Shown: piece after piece, positions 37,500 through 46,235 of the stretch
Layout: each line of letters opens with the position of its first letter
How positions within the stretch are numbered: the stretch's first letter is position 1
Assembly: GCF_025149465.1 (NCBI RefSeq)
Contig: NZ_CP102275.1
Location: 2,429,596-2,493,595 of the forward strand
Source: Thomasclavelia spiroformis DSM 1552
Lineage (GTDB): Bacteria > Bacillota_I > Bacilli_A > Erysipelotrichales > Coprobacillaceae
Direction: 5' to 3'
DNA length: 64,000 nt
The notes under the pieces: generated by a model
What the model was told of the DNA's origin: nothing
Databases searched by the model: none
The model's input: only the letters and a program-made list of their open reading frames with translations
Position numbers and translations under genes: made by a program

Positions 37500-38918
37500 T
37501 CATAAGTTTATAGAGTTGTAATAATCTAGTGCACTTATAAATCCGTATATTTTTAATACTTCATTTGTAAGTGTCCTTTTTAGTATGAAGCTATTGGCGA
37601 TGTGCCAGTAGCTTTTTCTTGTGTTTGCCCATTCCCATGCCTTACTTTTATTAATACCTAGTTTTTGTAAATTTCTATACCTTGTTCTTACTAACTTCCA
37701 TCTTTTCCAATATATCATTCGTATTCTTCTTCTCATCCATGAGTCTATTTCCCTTAGATGTTTACTCATATTCGCTATCCTATAGTAATTCACCCAACCT
37801 GTAATGTATTCTTTTAACTCTTTAGCTAATTCCTTACTTGATATTGGTCGGTTCCTTTTGGTGATTTCCTTTATTCTCTTTTTCATCTTTTCTTTAGATT
37901 TCTTGTGAACAGTGATTCGTACATTACCACTCTTCTCTATATAAAATCCAAAGCCCAAGAATTTTATATCAGTAATATAGGCTACCTTTGTCTTCTCTTG
38001 GTTCACTTTTACAAATAATTTCTCTTCTAAATATCTTGTCACTGTTTCTTTGACTCTCATTGCACTTCTTTTACTTTTGAATAGTATGACACAGTCATCT
38101 GCGTACCTTACAAATCGATTTCCTCTTCTTTCCATTTCTTTATCAAATTCATTAAGATATATATTTGATAATAATGGGCTGAGTGGCCCACCTTGGGGTA
38201 CTCCTTTTGTAGTTTCTTCAAACTTATGTTTTACTATGACTCCTGCATTGAGATATTTATGTATGAGTGATATAACTCTTCCGTCTTTAATAGTTTGTGA
38301 CAATATCTGTATAAGTCTTGAATGGTTGACTGTATCAAAGTACTTCTCTAAATCTAGGTCTACTGTATATCGATATCCTTCATTGGCGTATTCGACTACT
38401 TTTCTTACTGCTTGATGGGCATTTCTTCTTGGTCGGAACCCATAACTATTGTCACTGAATTGGGGTTCAAATATTGGTGTCAGTACCTGTACTATCGCCT
38501 GTTGTATGACCCTATCCGTCACTGTTGGAATTCCTAACTCTCTTTTCTTTCCGTTATCTTTTGGTATTTCTACTCTTTTAACGGCTTGTGGACTATAATG
38601 TCCCTCCATGATAAGTTTCTTTAGATAAGACCAGTGTTGTGCGAAATGCGTACGAACTTCTGCGACTTGCATTTTATCTACACCACCACTTCCCTTATTA
38701 CTCATAACCCTTTGGATTGCCTTTTCTATATTGGCATCCTCCATAATTGTTTCAAGTAACTTCTCATGTACTACAAATCTATTGGTGTTCTTCGTATGTG
38801 ATATCTCTTGTTTTGATGTAGGATACACTTCTCCACTATTGTCGTATTCCGTACTATCTTCATAGAGTAAGCCTAATGATAGTTGACAGTATCCTATTTT
38901 ATCTTGAGTATCTTTCAT
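37500..38918 (-). CDS. ltrA: group II intron reverse transcriptase/maturase (no endonuclease domain)
   Basis: The 472-residue intron-encoded protein has the RT0-RT7 blocks RELGIPTVTDRVIQQAI, NSYGFRPRRNAHQAV, LDLEKYFDTVNH, KGVPQGGPLSPLLSNIYL and the active-site YADD at 272-275 (RFVRYADDCVILF). LGFGFYIEKSG and the maturase X domain (KELKEYITGWVNYYRI) follow. The end of the protein (AWEWANTRKSYWHIANS) has no HNH endonuclease, as in class C introns that target terminator hairpins and single-stranded DNA. The reading frame is intact. The stop codon abuts domain V. Confidence 0.93.
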   Translation of the reverse strand: MKDTQDKIGYCQLSLGLLYEDSTEYDNSGEVYPTSKQEISHTKNTNRFVVHEKLLETIMEDANIEKAIQRVMSNKGSGGVDKMQVAEVRTHFAQHWSYLKKLIMEGHYSPQAVKRVEIPKDNGKKRELGIPTVTDRVIQQAIVQVLTPIFEPQFSDNSYGFRPRRNAHQAVRKVVEYANEGYRYTVDLDLEKYFDTVNHSRLIQILSQTIKDGRVISLIHKYLNAGVIVKHKFEETTKGVPQGGPLSPLLSNIYLNEFDKEMERRGNRFVRYADDCVILFKSKRSAMRVKETVTRYLEEKLFVKVNQEKTKVAYITDIKFLGFGFYIEKSGNVRITVHKKSKEKMKKRIKEITKRNRPISSKELAKELKEYITGWVNYYRIANMSKHLREIDSWMRRRIRMIYWKRWKLVRTRYRNLQKLGINKSKAWEWANTRKSYWHIANSFILKRTLTNEVLKIYGFISALDYYNSINL

Positions 38919-39323
38919 TTCCAGTTCACCTCCTTATGTTCGGTCCTTCGCTAGATAACCATTACAGTTATCATCATCACTACTATGACCTCGGCTGACT
39001 TCCTAGGACAAACGTTTCCACCATGATTACATTTTCATCATGTTCCTAGGACCTCCCACGGTAAGACATAACACTTTCATCCTATGTACCCACTATCTTT
39101 ACACTGCTTATTCCGTCGTACTATTGGACTTCGATTTGTTTAGCAATCTCATCCGATAAGCTTCTGCCTAAAATAGTTCGTATTCCTTGGGTCAGGACTT
39201 TGCCTCCAACTTCCTCCCGTTCACACCTTACGATGGATACCTTGTCTTCGGCTAGTGGTTGGTAGTACGAAACCCCCACAGTGGACTTTCACCACCTAGT
39301 CTTATGTCATGCGTGGCACACTA

Positions 39324-39355
39324 AAAACGATGTAACGTAAATGCTACATCGTTTT
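39324..39355. terminator. terminator hairpin used as intron target, shared by convergent genes
   Basis: AAAACGATGTA and TACATCGTTTT form an eleven-base stem with a ten-base loop. On the minus strand it ends the propeller gene (the stop codon is inside), and TTTTTA runs straight into the intron 5' end. On the plus strand it would also have ended the ppk1-pfk operon before the intron entered between that operon and the hairpin. Confidence 0.85.
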
Positions 39356-41545
39356 ATTAGTTTTTTTCTTTATAAAATAAATACCCATAATCCCCATCAA
39401 TAAACCAACAATAGGTAATAATACAGTAACTTGATCGCCTGTTTTTATCAAAGTATTTACAGTATTTAAATCTAACTTTTCAGATATGAAATATGTATGT
39501 CCTTCCATTAATGTCATTGTTGTCTTTCCTTCAATCACTTCAACTTCCTTAACATATTCAATCTTTTGATTTTCATTATCATAGTAATATAATCCATATT
39601 GACCATCTGTTAAAGTTGTTTCTGTTTCAAAATTAATTTTTCCCGGGAAATTTCCTTTAAATTCAAAATCCAATATAAAAGCATTTGAGCTTGCATTTTT
39701 TATTATTTGACTATATTTTGAATCATGATTAATTCTATAATTAAAATCTTGAATATTTTTTAAATTTGTACCATTAAAACTAATATGATACGATAAATCA
39801 CCATCCAACATACCATCAACTACATAATCAATATCTTCACCAAAAATATTTTCAAAAACAATCGCCGGAATAATATTATTTTTCAATTGATCAATAATAT
39901 TTTTTGCATCAAGTACATCTTGATAATTTTCTACATAATCCTTATTAATTTGATGAATTTTTTCATAATTACTTATTAATTCATTAACAATAGATTCATC
40001 ATTTTTTGAGATATAATAAATATTTAATTCATTAATGATATCTTCATTTAATTTTTTTATAAGTTTTTCTTGTTCGTCTACAATTTTTTCTAACTCTTTA
40101 ACTTTATCTATTTCTACTACTTGTTGTTTATATTCATCACTTAATTTAGAGTATGCAGATAAAATTTCTTGTAGCTGATTATCTAATTTAATTGATACAT
40201 TATCTTTTGTTGGTAATGAAGCAATTTGCTTATTTAATTTATTAACGATAAGTTGTTCATCTTTTTCAGTTTGGATATTTGTATCAAATCCAAATTTAAC
40301 AATTGTGCCATTTCCATTATATGCATAAAATGCATTTTCATCCATGATAAGATTCCCATTCCAATAATTAGAACTAATTGATGTATCTAATGTATATAAT
40401 GATTGATAATTAGCTGTTTTATTTAATTGATTATCAGTAATATGATATAAATGTGTTTGATGATTTGAATCGTATGCATAATTGATCATGTATAATTGTA
40501 CTTCTTGCTGATTATCATCGCTAGCATATGCAGTTGATAAAATTGGCTTACATGATCCTGCAATATTATCAATTGAATATATTTCTTCTAATGTATTTAA
40601 ATCTAAAACTGTAAATGATATTCCAGCTCCACCGCCAATATAAATTCTTCCATTATAACAAACTGGTGAAGAAGAAAATTGCCCATTAAATTGTATAGAT
40701 TTCTCTAAGGTATTTTCCCTTAAATCATGATTCTCAACTTCAACAGTTACAATATATCCATTTGTATTAGCAGCAACTAATTTATTTGTTTCTTGATCAT
40801 AAAATAGAGAATTAGTTATTTTTCCTATTCCTAAATCCAAAGTATCATAAACTTTATCATCTTTTAAATCATGCAAAACAACTTTTCCATCATATCCTGA
40901 AAAAGCAATGCAGTCATTAATAACAACAGCTTCACTCCAATAATAACCTTGGCCTTGATCATATACCCAATTTAATTCCTTTGTTTCAAACTGTTGTAAT
41001 ATATCTTCATCTTTAGTACTTACACAAATAAATAAATCCCCTTGATTAGATGAATAACCACCAATTCCATAATATAAATATCCATCATGATACGTTAAAT
41101 GTGAAGCTACTTCACCAACTTTTTCGGGAGTTTTTGATACCCAAGTAGATACTAATGTTTTAGCATCAAATGCTTGAACTCTTCCATCTGATAAAGGAAC
41201 AAATATTTGTTCATCACCTGCAGTAATAAATGGTGTATATCCTGTTTTTCCAATCAACTCTACTCGATTTTCGATTTCCATTGTTGACTTATTTATTTTA
41301 AGTAATTCACCATTACTTCCACTACCCCAATCAGCAGTTTTTATTGTATATAAATAATCATCATATAAAACTGGATCTGCTCCATAACCTGATTTTAATG
41401 ACTGTACATTAGTTACTTGTTCAACACTTACTGGTGTTTTTTCTTCTGTAACTTTAGTTTCAATTCCATTTTTTAAAGCAATAACATAGTTATTTGGTAT
41501 AATCAATACGACAATAACTAAAAAGCTTAATAATATTTTCTTCAT
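39344..41545 (-). CDS. secreted PQQ-type beta-propeller protein with a KTGD sorting signal
   Basis: A 733-residue protein with a signal peptide (residues 1-23). About 400 residues of PQQ-like/WD-type repeats follow, with paired phrases such as DDYLYTIKTADWGSG, GDLFICVSTKDEDI, KLVAANTNGYIVTVE and GRIYIGGGAG. A coiled stretch (KELEKIVDEQEKLIKKLNED) and a beta-rich C-terminal domain come next. The last residues read TLIKTGDQVTVLLPIVG, a hydrophobic run, then KKKTNKTM, the layout of a sortase-anchored protein with KTGD in place of LPxTG. As the last gene of the riboswitch-ECF operon it is likely a surface corrinoid-binding or receptor protein. Function is inferred from context. The stop codon is inside a terminator. 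Confidence 0.75.
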   Translation of the reverse strand: MKKILLSFLVIVVLIIPNNYVIALKNGIETKVTEEKTPVSVEQVTNVQSLKSGYGADPVLYDDYLYTIKTADWGSGSNGELLKINKSTMEIENRVELIGKTGYTPFITAGDEQIFVPLSDGRVQAFDAKTLVSTWVSKTPEKVGEVASHLTYHDGYLYYGIGGYSSNQGDLFICVSTKDEDILQQFETKELNWVYDQGQGYYWSEAVVINDCIAFSGYDGKVVLHDLKDDKVYDTLDLGIGKITNSLFYDQETNKLVAANTNGYIVTVEVENHDLRENTLEKSIQFNGQFSSSPVCYNGRIYIGGGAGISFTVLDLNTLEEIYSIDNIAGSCKPILSTAYASDDNQQEVQLYMINYAYDSNHQTHLYHITDNQLNKTANYQSLYTLDTSISSNYWNGNLIMDENAFYAYNGNGTIVKFGFDTNIQTEKDEQLIVNKLNKQIASLPTKDNVSIKLDNQLQEILSAYSKLSDEYKQQVVEIDKVKELEKIVDEQEKLIKKLNEDIINELNIYYISKNDESIVNELISNYEKIHQINKDYVENYQDVLDAKNIIDQLKNNIIPAIVFENIFGEDIDYVVDGMLDGDLSYHISFNGTNLKNIQDFNYRINHDSKYSQIIKNASSNAFILDFEFKGNFPGKINFETETTLTDGQYGLYYYDNENQKIEYVKEVEVIEGKTTMTLMEGHTYFISEKLDLNTVNTLIKTGDQVTVLLPIVGLLMGIMGIYFIKKKTNKTM

Positions 41546-41571
41546 TTTCCTTCTCCTTCATACAAATAATT

Positions 41572-42255
41572 TTAATCTATAAATCCATATTTTAATTTAA
41601 TTCTTTGAAATCTCTTTAACAAAACAGGAACTAAGATCAACAAAAATACAACATTTGAAATAATATAAACAAACATTGTTGGTATTGCTGTAACAATTAC
41701 AGCAATATATCGATATATATTAAAGACCTGATCTAATGATAAAACAGTCCATATATCCATAAATAATGAATATCCTATCCCACAAATAATCCCATAACAT
41801 ACTAATAAAACTTTATTTTCCAACCAATTATTTTTATTCAATATTCCTGCTACAAGCCCGATTAAACCTAAAGCCATCATTTGAAATGGAGTCCATGGAC
41901 CCTGACCAAAGAATATATTTGATGCAAAAGCACTCAATGAACCACATAAAAAACCTATTTCTTGACCAAAAACCATCCCACAAATAATTATCATTGCCAT
42001 CATTGGTTTAAATCCAGGAATTAGGGCAAATAAAATTCTAGAAATAATTGTCAATGTAACCATAATACTTATTACAACAACTTCTCTTGTATGCGGTTTT
42101 CTATTTTCATAGCGGAAATAAAATGGTAAACAAGATAGAAATACTAATATAATTGATATAAAGTTATATCTTCGATTAATAATAGAATTTAGTGTAAGAA
42201 TAATTATTGATAAAATACTTGTAAAAATAATTAGATATTGAAACTTTTTATTCAT
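41572..42255 (-). CDS. ECF transporter S component (predicted cobalamin/corrinoid type)
   Basis: A membrane protein of 227 residues with about six hydrophobic segments. GMVFGQEIGFLCGSLSAFASNIFFGQGPW (cited in part) and FQMMALGLIGLVAGIL are the ECF S-subunit pattern of the HtsT/CbrT-like group. It binds the vitamin and docks on EcfT. An open frame begins at a TTG at 42270, but the ATG at 42255 follows GAGGAT at seven bases and is the likely start, overlapping the ATPase gene by eight bases. The substrate is inferred from the cobalamin riboswitch at the operon head and from the DUF4430 partner. Confidence 0.8.
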   Translation of the reverse strand: MNKKFQYLIIFTSILSIIILTLNSIINRRYNFISIILVFLSCLPFYFRYENRKPHTREVVVISIMVTLTIISRILFALIPGFKPMMAMIIICGMVFGQEIGFLCGSLSAFASNIFFGQGPWTPFQMMALGLIGLVAGILNKNNWLENKVLLVCYGIICGIGYSLFMDIWTVLSLDQVFNIYRYIAVIVTAIPTMFVYIISNVVFLLILVPVLLKRFQRIKLKYGFID

Positions 42256-43795
42256 ATTTGATATCCTCAATTATATTTACATTATCTAAAATCCCTCTAG
42301 TTAATTTATTCATAATCGTTGTATAAAATAAGTTAGAGGAAAAAAATACAGCAGTTTTATCTATTGATTCTATTCTTCCATCAAACATCATTCCTATTCG
42401 CTTCGCATAGCGAGCACAAAATTCTAAATCATGTGAAACAATAATAACAGTTACCTTATTAGCAAGTTTTTCTAATAAATCGCCAATTTTTTCTTTATAG
42501 TAGGCATCTAAGCCTTTAGTTGGTTCATCAAGTAAGATTAATTTAGGATTTCGTGCTAATATTTTAATAAAAGCAACAATTTGCATTTGTCCACCACTTA
42601 AATCATATGGATGTTGTTCTAGTAAAAAATCTAATTTTAAATCATATAACAAATCAATACTTTCTTGATTACCAAGTTCTTCTCTAACTGTTTCTTTTAA
42701 AAACAAAGTCGTAGGATCTTGTGGTAAATAAGCAATAAAATTATTAAATAAATTTTTATCTTTTTTTATTTCTACTTGTTCAACATGAATTTTACCGCGT
42801 TTATAATTTAATAATCCACATATAACTTTCAATAAAGTTGATTTTCCACAACCATTACTTCCAACTATAGCTAAAACTTCATTTTCATACACATCTAAAT
42901 TCAATCCTTTTAAAACTGGGATATCTTCATAGTTAAAATGAATATTTTTTAATTGCAATAATATATTATGTAATTTAAACTCATTTTTATCTAGAACCGT
43001 AAAATTATCTTGATGATCTTTTATCCATTTTCTAACTGATTTAAAATCATATACTATATCTTCAATATTACTTTTATGAAATAACTGCGTAGCAACCGGT
43101 AATGCTTTTTCATAGTTTTTTAATTTTGGTATTCGTCTTGGTGTTCCATAATACTTAATTTCTCCATTTTCTAAATAAATAAGATAATCACATACTTTCA
43201 TTGTTTGTTCTAAATCATGCTCAACAAGTACAACCGTTATATTTAATTCTTCATTAACCCTTTTTAACATTGTTAAAAATTCTTGAGAAGCTATTGGATC
43301 CAATTGCGCTGTTGGTTCATCAAGTAGCATAACTTTTGGTTTCATCGCTACTATGCTTGCTAAATTAACTAACTGTTTTTGTCCTCCAGATAGCTTTGAA
43401 ACATCTTTATATAAAATATCTTGCAAATTAAAAAAATGAACCACTTCACCTACTCGACGTTTCATTTCTTTTAAAGACATGTTCATATTTTCTAAGCCAA
43501 AACTTAATTCATGAATTACTTTATGACTTACTATTTGAAAATCTGGATTTTGAAATATATATCCAATGTCTTCTGGTTGATTAGTTGAATTATTAATAAA
43601 AATATTTCCGGTTATATCACCTTGTGGCATTATTTCTTTTTTTAATAATTGCAATAAAGTTGTTTTCCCACTACCACTTTTTCCACAAATCAAATAAAAT
43701 CCGCCTTCTTCAATTTTAAATGAAATATTTTTTAATATATAATTCTGATTTTTTTGATATCGAAAAGAAAGATTTTCAATCTTATATATATTCAT
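42248..43795 (-). CDS. ecfA: energy-coupling factor ATPase, two EcfA domains fused
   Basis: A 515-residue protein made of two ABC ATPase domains. The first has Walker A CGKSGSGKTTLLQ, Q-loop YIFQNPDFQI, signature KLSGGQKQLV and Walker B VMLLDEPTAQLDP. The second has VGSNGCGKSTLLK, YLPQDPTTLF, DLSGGQMQIV and LILLDEPTKGLD. Both sites look complete. Together they power the EcfT scaffold. In many ECF systems these are separate genes (ecfA1, ecfA2). The fusion and the private T and S genes point to a dedicated, single-substrate (group I) ECF transporter. The gene overlaps ecfT by 14 bases. Confidence 0.93.
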   Translation of the reverse strand: MNIYKIENLSFRYQKNQNYILKNISFKIEEGGFYLICGKSGSGKTTLLQLLKKEIMPQGDITGNIFINNSTNQPEDIGYIFQNPDFQIVSHKVIHELSFGLENMNMSLKEMKRRVGEVVHFFNLQDILYKDVSKLSGGQKQLVNLASIVAMKPKVMLLDEPTAQLDPIASQEFLTMLKRVNEELNITVVLVEHDLEQTMKVCDYLIYLENGEIKYYGTPRRIPKLKNYEKALPVATQLFHKSNIEDIVYDFKSVRKWIKDHQDNFTVLDKNEFKLHNILLQLKNIHFNYEDIPVLKGLNLDVYENEVLAIVGSNGCGKSTLLKVICGLLNYKRGKIHVEQVEIKKDKNLFNNFIAYLPQDPTTLFLKETVREELGNQESIDLLYDLKLDFLLEQHPYDLSGGQMQIVAFIKILARNPKLILLDEPTKGLDAYYKEKIGDLLEKLANKVTVIIVSHDLEFCARYAKRIGMMFDGRIESIDKTAVFFSSNLFYTTIMNKLTRGILDNVNIIEDIKYE

Positions 43796-44645
43796 AATTA
43801 TCTATCATCCTTCCTAATAAAAGTGGTAAAGCCAAAAGCAACAAATAGCCGATATAATACAAAATATCCAATAACCCAAATTCTATCGTTTTAATGATTG
43901 GATAATAATAAAATGATGCATATCTTGTTATATATCCAAAAATAAAAATAAAATCTAATAAAATAATAACTATCAATACTATTTGATCTCTCGATTCAAA
44001 TATATATGTATGAAAGTTAGTTCTTACCTTTTTTCCATATCCTCGTGCTTGCATACTTTTTAAAGTAGTTAATGATGATTCAAAACTCCATGTAAATAAA
44101 ATTAATAAAATATCAAATCCTACTTTTATTCTTGTTATTATATTTCCTTTAGTAATGTCTTTTCCTAATGTTTTTTGAGTCTCAATAATACTTTTTAACT
44201 GTTTAATAAAACGTGGAATCATTGTTAGAATCATGCTAATCATTAATCCAATCGTTGGAAATTTATTTTTAAATAAATAAATTATTTTTTCACTATCTAA
44301 ACACTCATTTAATATTTTAAACCAATTAATCATTGAAATAATTACAGTAGAAAAAACAAAACCATATATAATTGATTCTAAAGTAATTGGTATATATCCA
44401 AAATAAAACAAAATAGTTGCACCAGTATGGACAAAAATAGGATTACTTAAAGCAATAATAAAATAAAATATACTTATACCTACGATATATTGTTTATTTA
44501 CTAATCGTATATCAAAAAGATATGTAAATGATAAAGCACAAGACAGGATTAAAAAAACCGGATGTAACTGAATCATTGTTGTTAAAACTATTGATAAAAA
44601 ATATATAAAAATAATTAACGGATGATATTCTTTAAAACTTTTCAC
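43782..44645 (-). CDS. ecfT: energy-coupling factor transmembrane protein EcfT
   Basis: The 287-residue T component has about five to six membrane segments and the coupling-helix motif SMQARGYGKK (the Ala-Arg-Gly box that engages the ATPases). TLGKDITKGN and RFIKQLKSIIETQ form the second coupling helix. It starts with GTG at 44645, whose G overlaps the TAG stop of the DUF4430 gene, so translation is coupled along the operon. It connects EcfA to the S component for vitamin uptake. Confidence 0.9.
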   Translation of the reverse strand: MKSFKEYHPLIIFIYFLSIVLTTMIQLHPVFLILSCALSFTYLFDIRLVNKQYIVGISIFYFIIALSNPIFVHTGATILFYFGYIPITLESIIYGFVFSTVIISMINWFKILNECLDSEKIIYLFKNKFPTIGLMISMILTMIPRFIKQLKSIIETQKTLGKDITKGNIITRIKVGFDILLILFTWSFESSLTTLKSMQARGYGKKVRTNFHTYIFESRDQIVLIVIILLDFIFIFGYITRYASFYYYPIIKTIEFGLLDILYYIGYLLLLALPLLLGRMIDNYEYI

Positions 44646-45316
44646 TAATATAAATCCCCACTATAACAGCTATAGCGCCATTTCACCTTATCGTTATTAT
44701 TTAATACATGTTCCTTACTTCCTTTATCACCATAAATCCCATTAACTTCATACATCCATCCACCACTTCCATTAAATAATTTTTCAGGTAAGTTATTTAT
44801 TGATTGAATATATCCACCTATCGAAGATAATTGTATTTTTTGCATTTTAGTAACTTTAACAATAACATCAAACACAGTATCACCTTCATTAATACTTACT
44901 TTTTTCTCCGCTAAAATCACACCATTACTAGGTACAAAAGAATGATATTGTTCTGGTAATTCATTTAAATTATTTAAAATAGTTTTACAGTCTATAGATA
45001 AAGTTATATAACGCTTGCCATTAGCTACATTATCATCTGATGTAGGCGTATTATTATCTTGGTTAGTTTCTACTTTTGTTGATTTATTTGTATTTGATTG
45101 CTTTGATTTTGTTTCTTGATTAGATTGTAGCTCTAAGTTTTCTTCTTCATTTTGTTTTAAAACAAAAGTTTTTTTTGATTCTTGTTGAACTTTTGTCTCT
45201 TTTATATTTTTAGAGCTATCAAGATTACTTGAAGATGTTAATGTAATTGCAAAAATTGAACAAAATAATAAACAAATACATATTAATAAACCAACTAATT
45301 TCTTATTTTTAAACAT
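44645..45316 (-). CDS. DUF4430 surface protein, predicted corrinoid-binding
   Basis: A 223-residue exported protein. The signal or anchor is at residues 1-25 (KKLVGLLICICLLFCSIFA), then comes a low-complexity linker rich in Gln, Glu, Asn and Lys, followed by a DUF4430 domain with EGDTVFDVIVKV, FNGSGGWMYEVNGIYGD and NDKVKWRYSCYSGD. DUF4430 resembles the C-terminal domain of transcobalamin and intrinsic factor. The frame stays open to 45409, but that start lies in the riboswitch. The ATG at 45316 directly after AGGGGGGAAC is the real one. First gene of the ECF operon, so it probably catches corrinoid outside the membrane. Confidence 0.82.
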   Translation of the reverse strand: MFKNKKLVGLLICICLLFCSIFAITLTSSSNLDSSKNIKETKVQQESKKTFVLKQNEEENLELQSNQETKSKQSNTNKSTKVETNQDNNTPTSDDNVANGKRYITLSIDCKTILNNLNELPEQYHSFVPSNGVILAEKKVSINEGDTVFDVIVKVTKMQKIQLSSIGGYIQSINNLPEKLFNGSGGWMYEVNGIYGDKGSKEHVLNNNDKVKWRYSCYSGDLY

Positions 45317-45346
45317 TGTTCCCCCCCTAATAAATAATAAATAAAA

Positions 45347-45363
45347 AAGAGCATACTGCTCCT
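45347..45363 (-). terminator. expression-platform terminator of the cobalamin riboswitch
   Basis: On the minus strand AGGAGCA-GTA-TGCTCTT plus TTTTTATTTATT forms a seven-base intrinsic terminator 31 bases before the DUF4430 start. The riboswitch 5' strand contains a related AGGAGCA, so alternative pairing is possible. This would let ligand binding stop transcription. Confidence 0.6.
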
Positions 45364-45397
45364 TTAAAATAAAACTCTTTACATCGAAAAGTTTTAT

Positions 45398-45485
45398 CAA
45401 AAAGGACACCTGACTACTATATAAAATAGATTACAGTTGCGGGACAGTCCTGGAATCTCACCAAAGTTGCTCCTATAATATTAAT
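45398..45485 (-). promoter_or_regulatory. cobalamin riboswitch (short class-II-like)
   Basis: On the minus strand the core motifs appear in order: GGTGAGATTCC, AGGACTGTCCCGCAACTGTAA, then AGTAGTCAGGTGTCC. These match the conserved blocks GGTGxxAATCC, CTGxCCCCGCxACTGT and AGTCAGGxGACC of the cobalamin element. The insertion that carries the long P7-P11 arm of AdoCbl class I is missing, as in the shorter class II type. It precedes a terminator and the DUF4430-ECF operon, and would turn it off when corrinoid is plentiful. Confidence 0.8.
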
Positions 45486-45496
45486 TTTTCAATATT

Positions 45497-45524
45497 ATTT
45501 TATAAGATATTTATTCTATGTCAA
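45497..45524 (-). promoter_or_regulatory. sigma-A promoter of the riboswitch-ECF operon
   Basis: On the minus strand TTGACA (45519-45524) and TAAAAT (45497-45502) are spaced by 16 bases. The start, near 45489, falls just before the riboswitch. Confidence 0.7.
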
Positions 45525-45539
45525 GTTTATCATTATTAA

Positions 45540-45563
45540 AAGAGATTACATCTGTAATCTCTT
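45540..45563 (-). terminator. terminator of the DUF1648 gene
   Basis: AAGAGATTACA-TC-TGTAATCTCTT is a perfect eleven-base inverted repeat, followed by TTTAATAAT on the minus strand. Confidence 0.6.
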
Positions 45564-45607
45564 AATATGAATATGCTTAAAAATATCAATAATCAAATCC
45601 ATTAATA

Positions 45608-46075
45608 TTATTTTGCTTTTTTTATTAAAACAATAAATGATATTAACATTGTTGAAAATAACAATACTAAAAATACTGAAACAAACCATTTTGGTAAGTT
45701 ATACAATGTCGTCGTATTATAAATTAGATAACAAAATATTACAATTATTTCCATCTTTATAATCTTTAACATATTTTTTAATATACAATAAACTCTATCT
45801 TTATTTTCAGCAGTTACACTCACCCCTGTATTCCAAAATTGTGGTATTCTAGTTACTACTGATAAGCCAATATACATAAACCATGTAATTATCAATAAAA
45901 TAAATATTTCAGTTTTATTTCCATATCGATCAATAACTCCTGCTACATCATAATGAATTGGTATTTTTTCAGGTAACTGAATATACATATAAATCGTGTA
46001 TAAAGTTGTCACAATTAATAAAATCATACAAAATACTTCAGCAATAGTATCTAATTTATTATGTTTTATTTCCAT
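45608..46075 (-). CDS. DUF1648 / SdpI-like membrane protein
   Basis: A 155-residue membrane protein with four hydrophobic segments. LPEKIPIHYDVAGVIDRYGNK is the DUF1648 pattern (LPDxIPxHxNxxGxxDxxxxK), also found at the N-terminus of SdpI immunity/permease-like proteins. An open frame starts at a GTG at 46084, but GAGGTG overlaps that codon, so the ATG at 46075 six bases after it is the likely start. No regulator or toxin gene is next to it. Function is unknown beyond the family. Confidence 0.75.
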   Translation of the reverse strand: MEIKHNKLDTIAEVFCMILLIVTTLYTIYMYIQLPEKIPIHYDVAGVIDRYGNKTEIFILLIITWFMYIGLSVVTRIPQFWNTGVSVTAENKDRVYCILKNMLKIIKMEIIVIFCYLIYNTTTLYNLPKWFVSVFLVLLFSTMLISFIVLIKKAK

Positions 46076-46171
46076 AAATAGCACCTCATATAGACTAAAT
46101 CTTATTTACTAATAATATTCTAGTACACTTTATATATATGTTCAATATAATCGATTATCTATAAATAATAA

Positions 46172-46208
46172 AAGCTGTAATACATAACTAAAAATTATGA
46201 TACAGCTT
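46172..46208 (-). terminator. terminator of manA
   Basis: AAGCTGTA and TACAGCTT with an inner TACATA/TATGA pairing, followed on the minus strand by a T-rich stretch 28 bases beyond the manA stop. Confidence 0.55.
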
Positions 46209-46235
46209 GATTTTCATTAGGTATAATTAATCTTT

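Larger units (their letters stand above)
37431..39321 (-). mobile_element. bacterial class C group II intron, complete
   Basis: On the minus strand the element opens with GTGTGCCACG at 39321, matching the GUGYG 5' end. It carries a reverse-transcriptase ORF and closes with domain V (about 37466-37499, GCCGTGTAGGG paired with CCCTACGCACGG) and a domain VI hairpin (37433-37462, AGGGGC with GCCCCT). The 3' end, called as ...CCCCTAT, is accurate to a few bases. The 5' exon is a terminator hairpin with its T-run, the classic target of class C introns. Length is about 1.9 kb. Confidence 0.88.

Noticed and set aside
45316-45409. Longer DUF4430 protein starting at 45409
   Set aside because: The extra 31 codons run through the riboswitch terminator region, lack a ribosome binding site and precede a clean signal peptide start at 45316.
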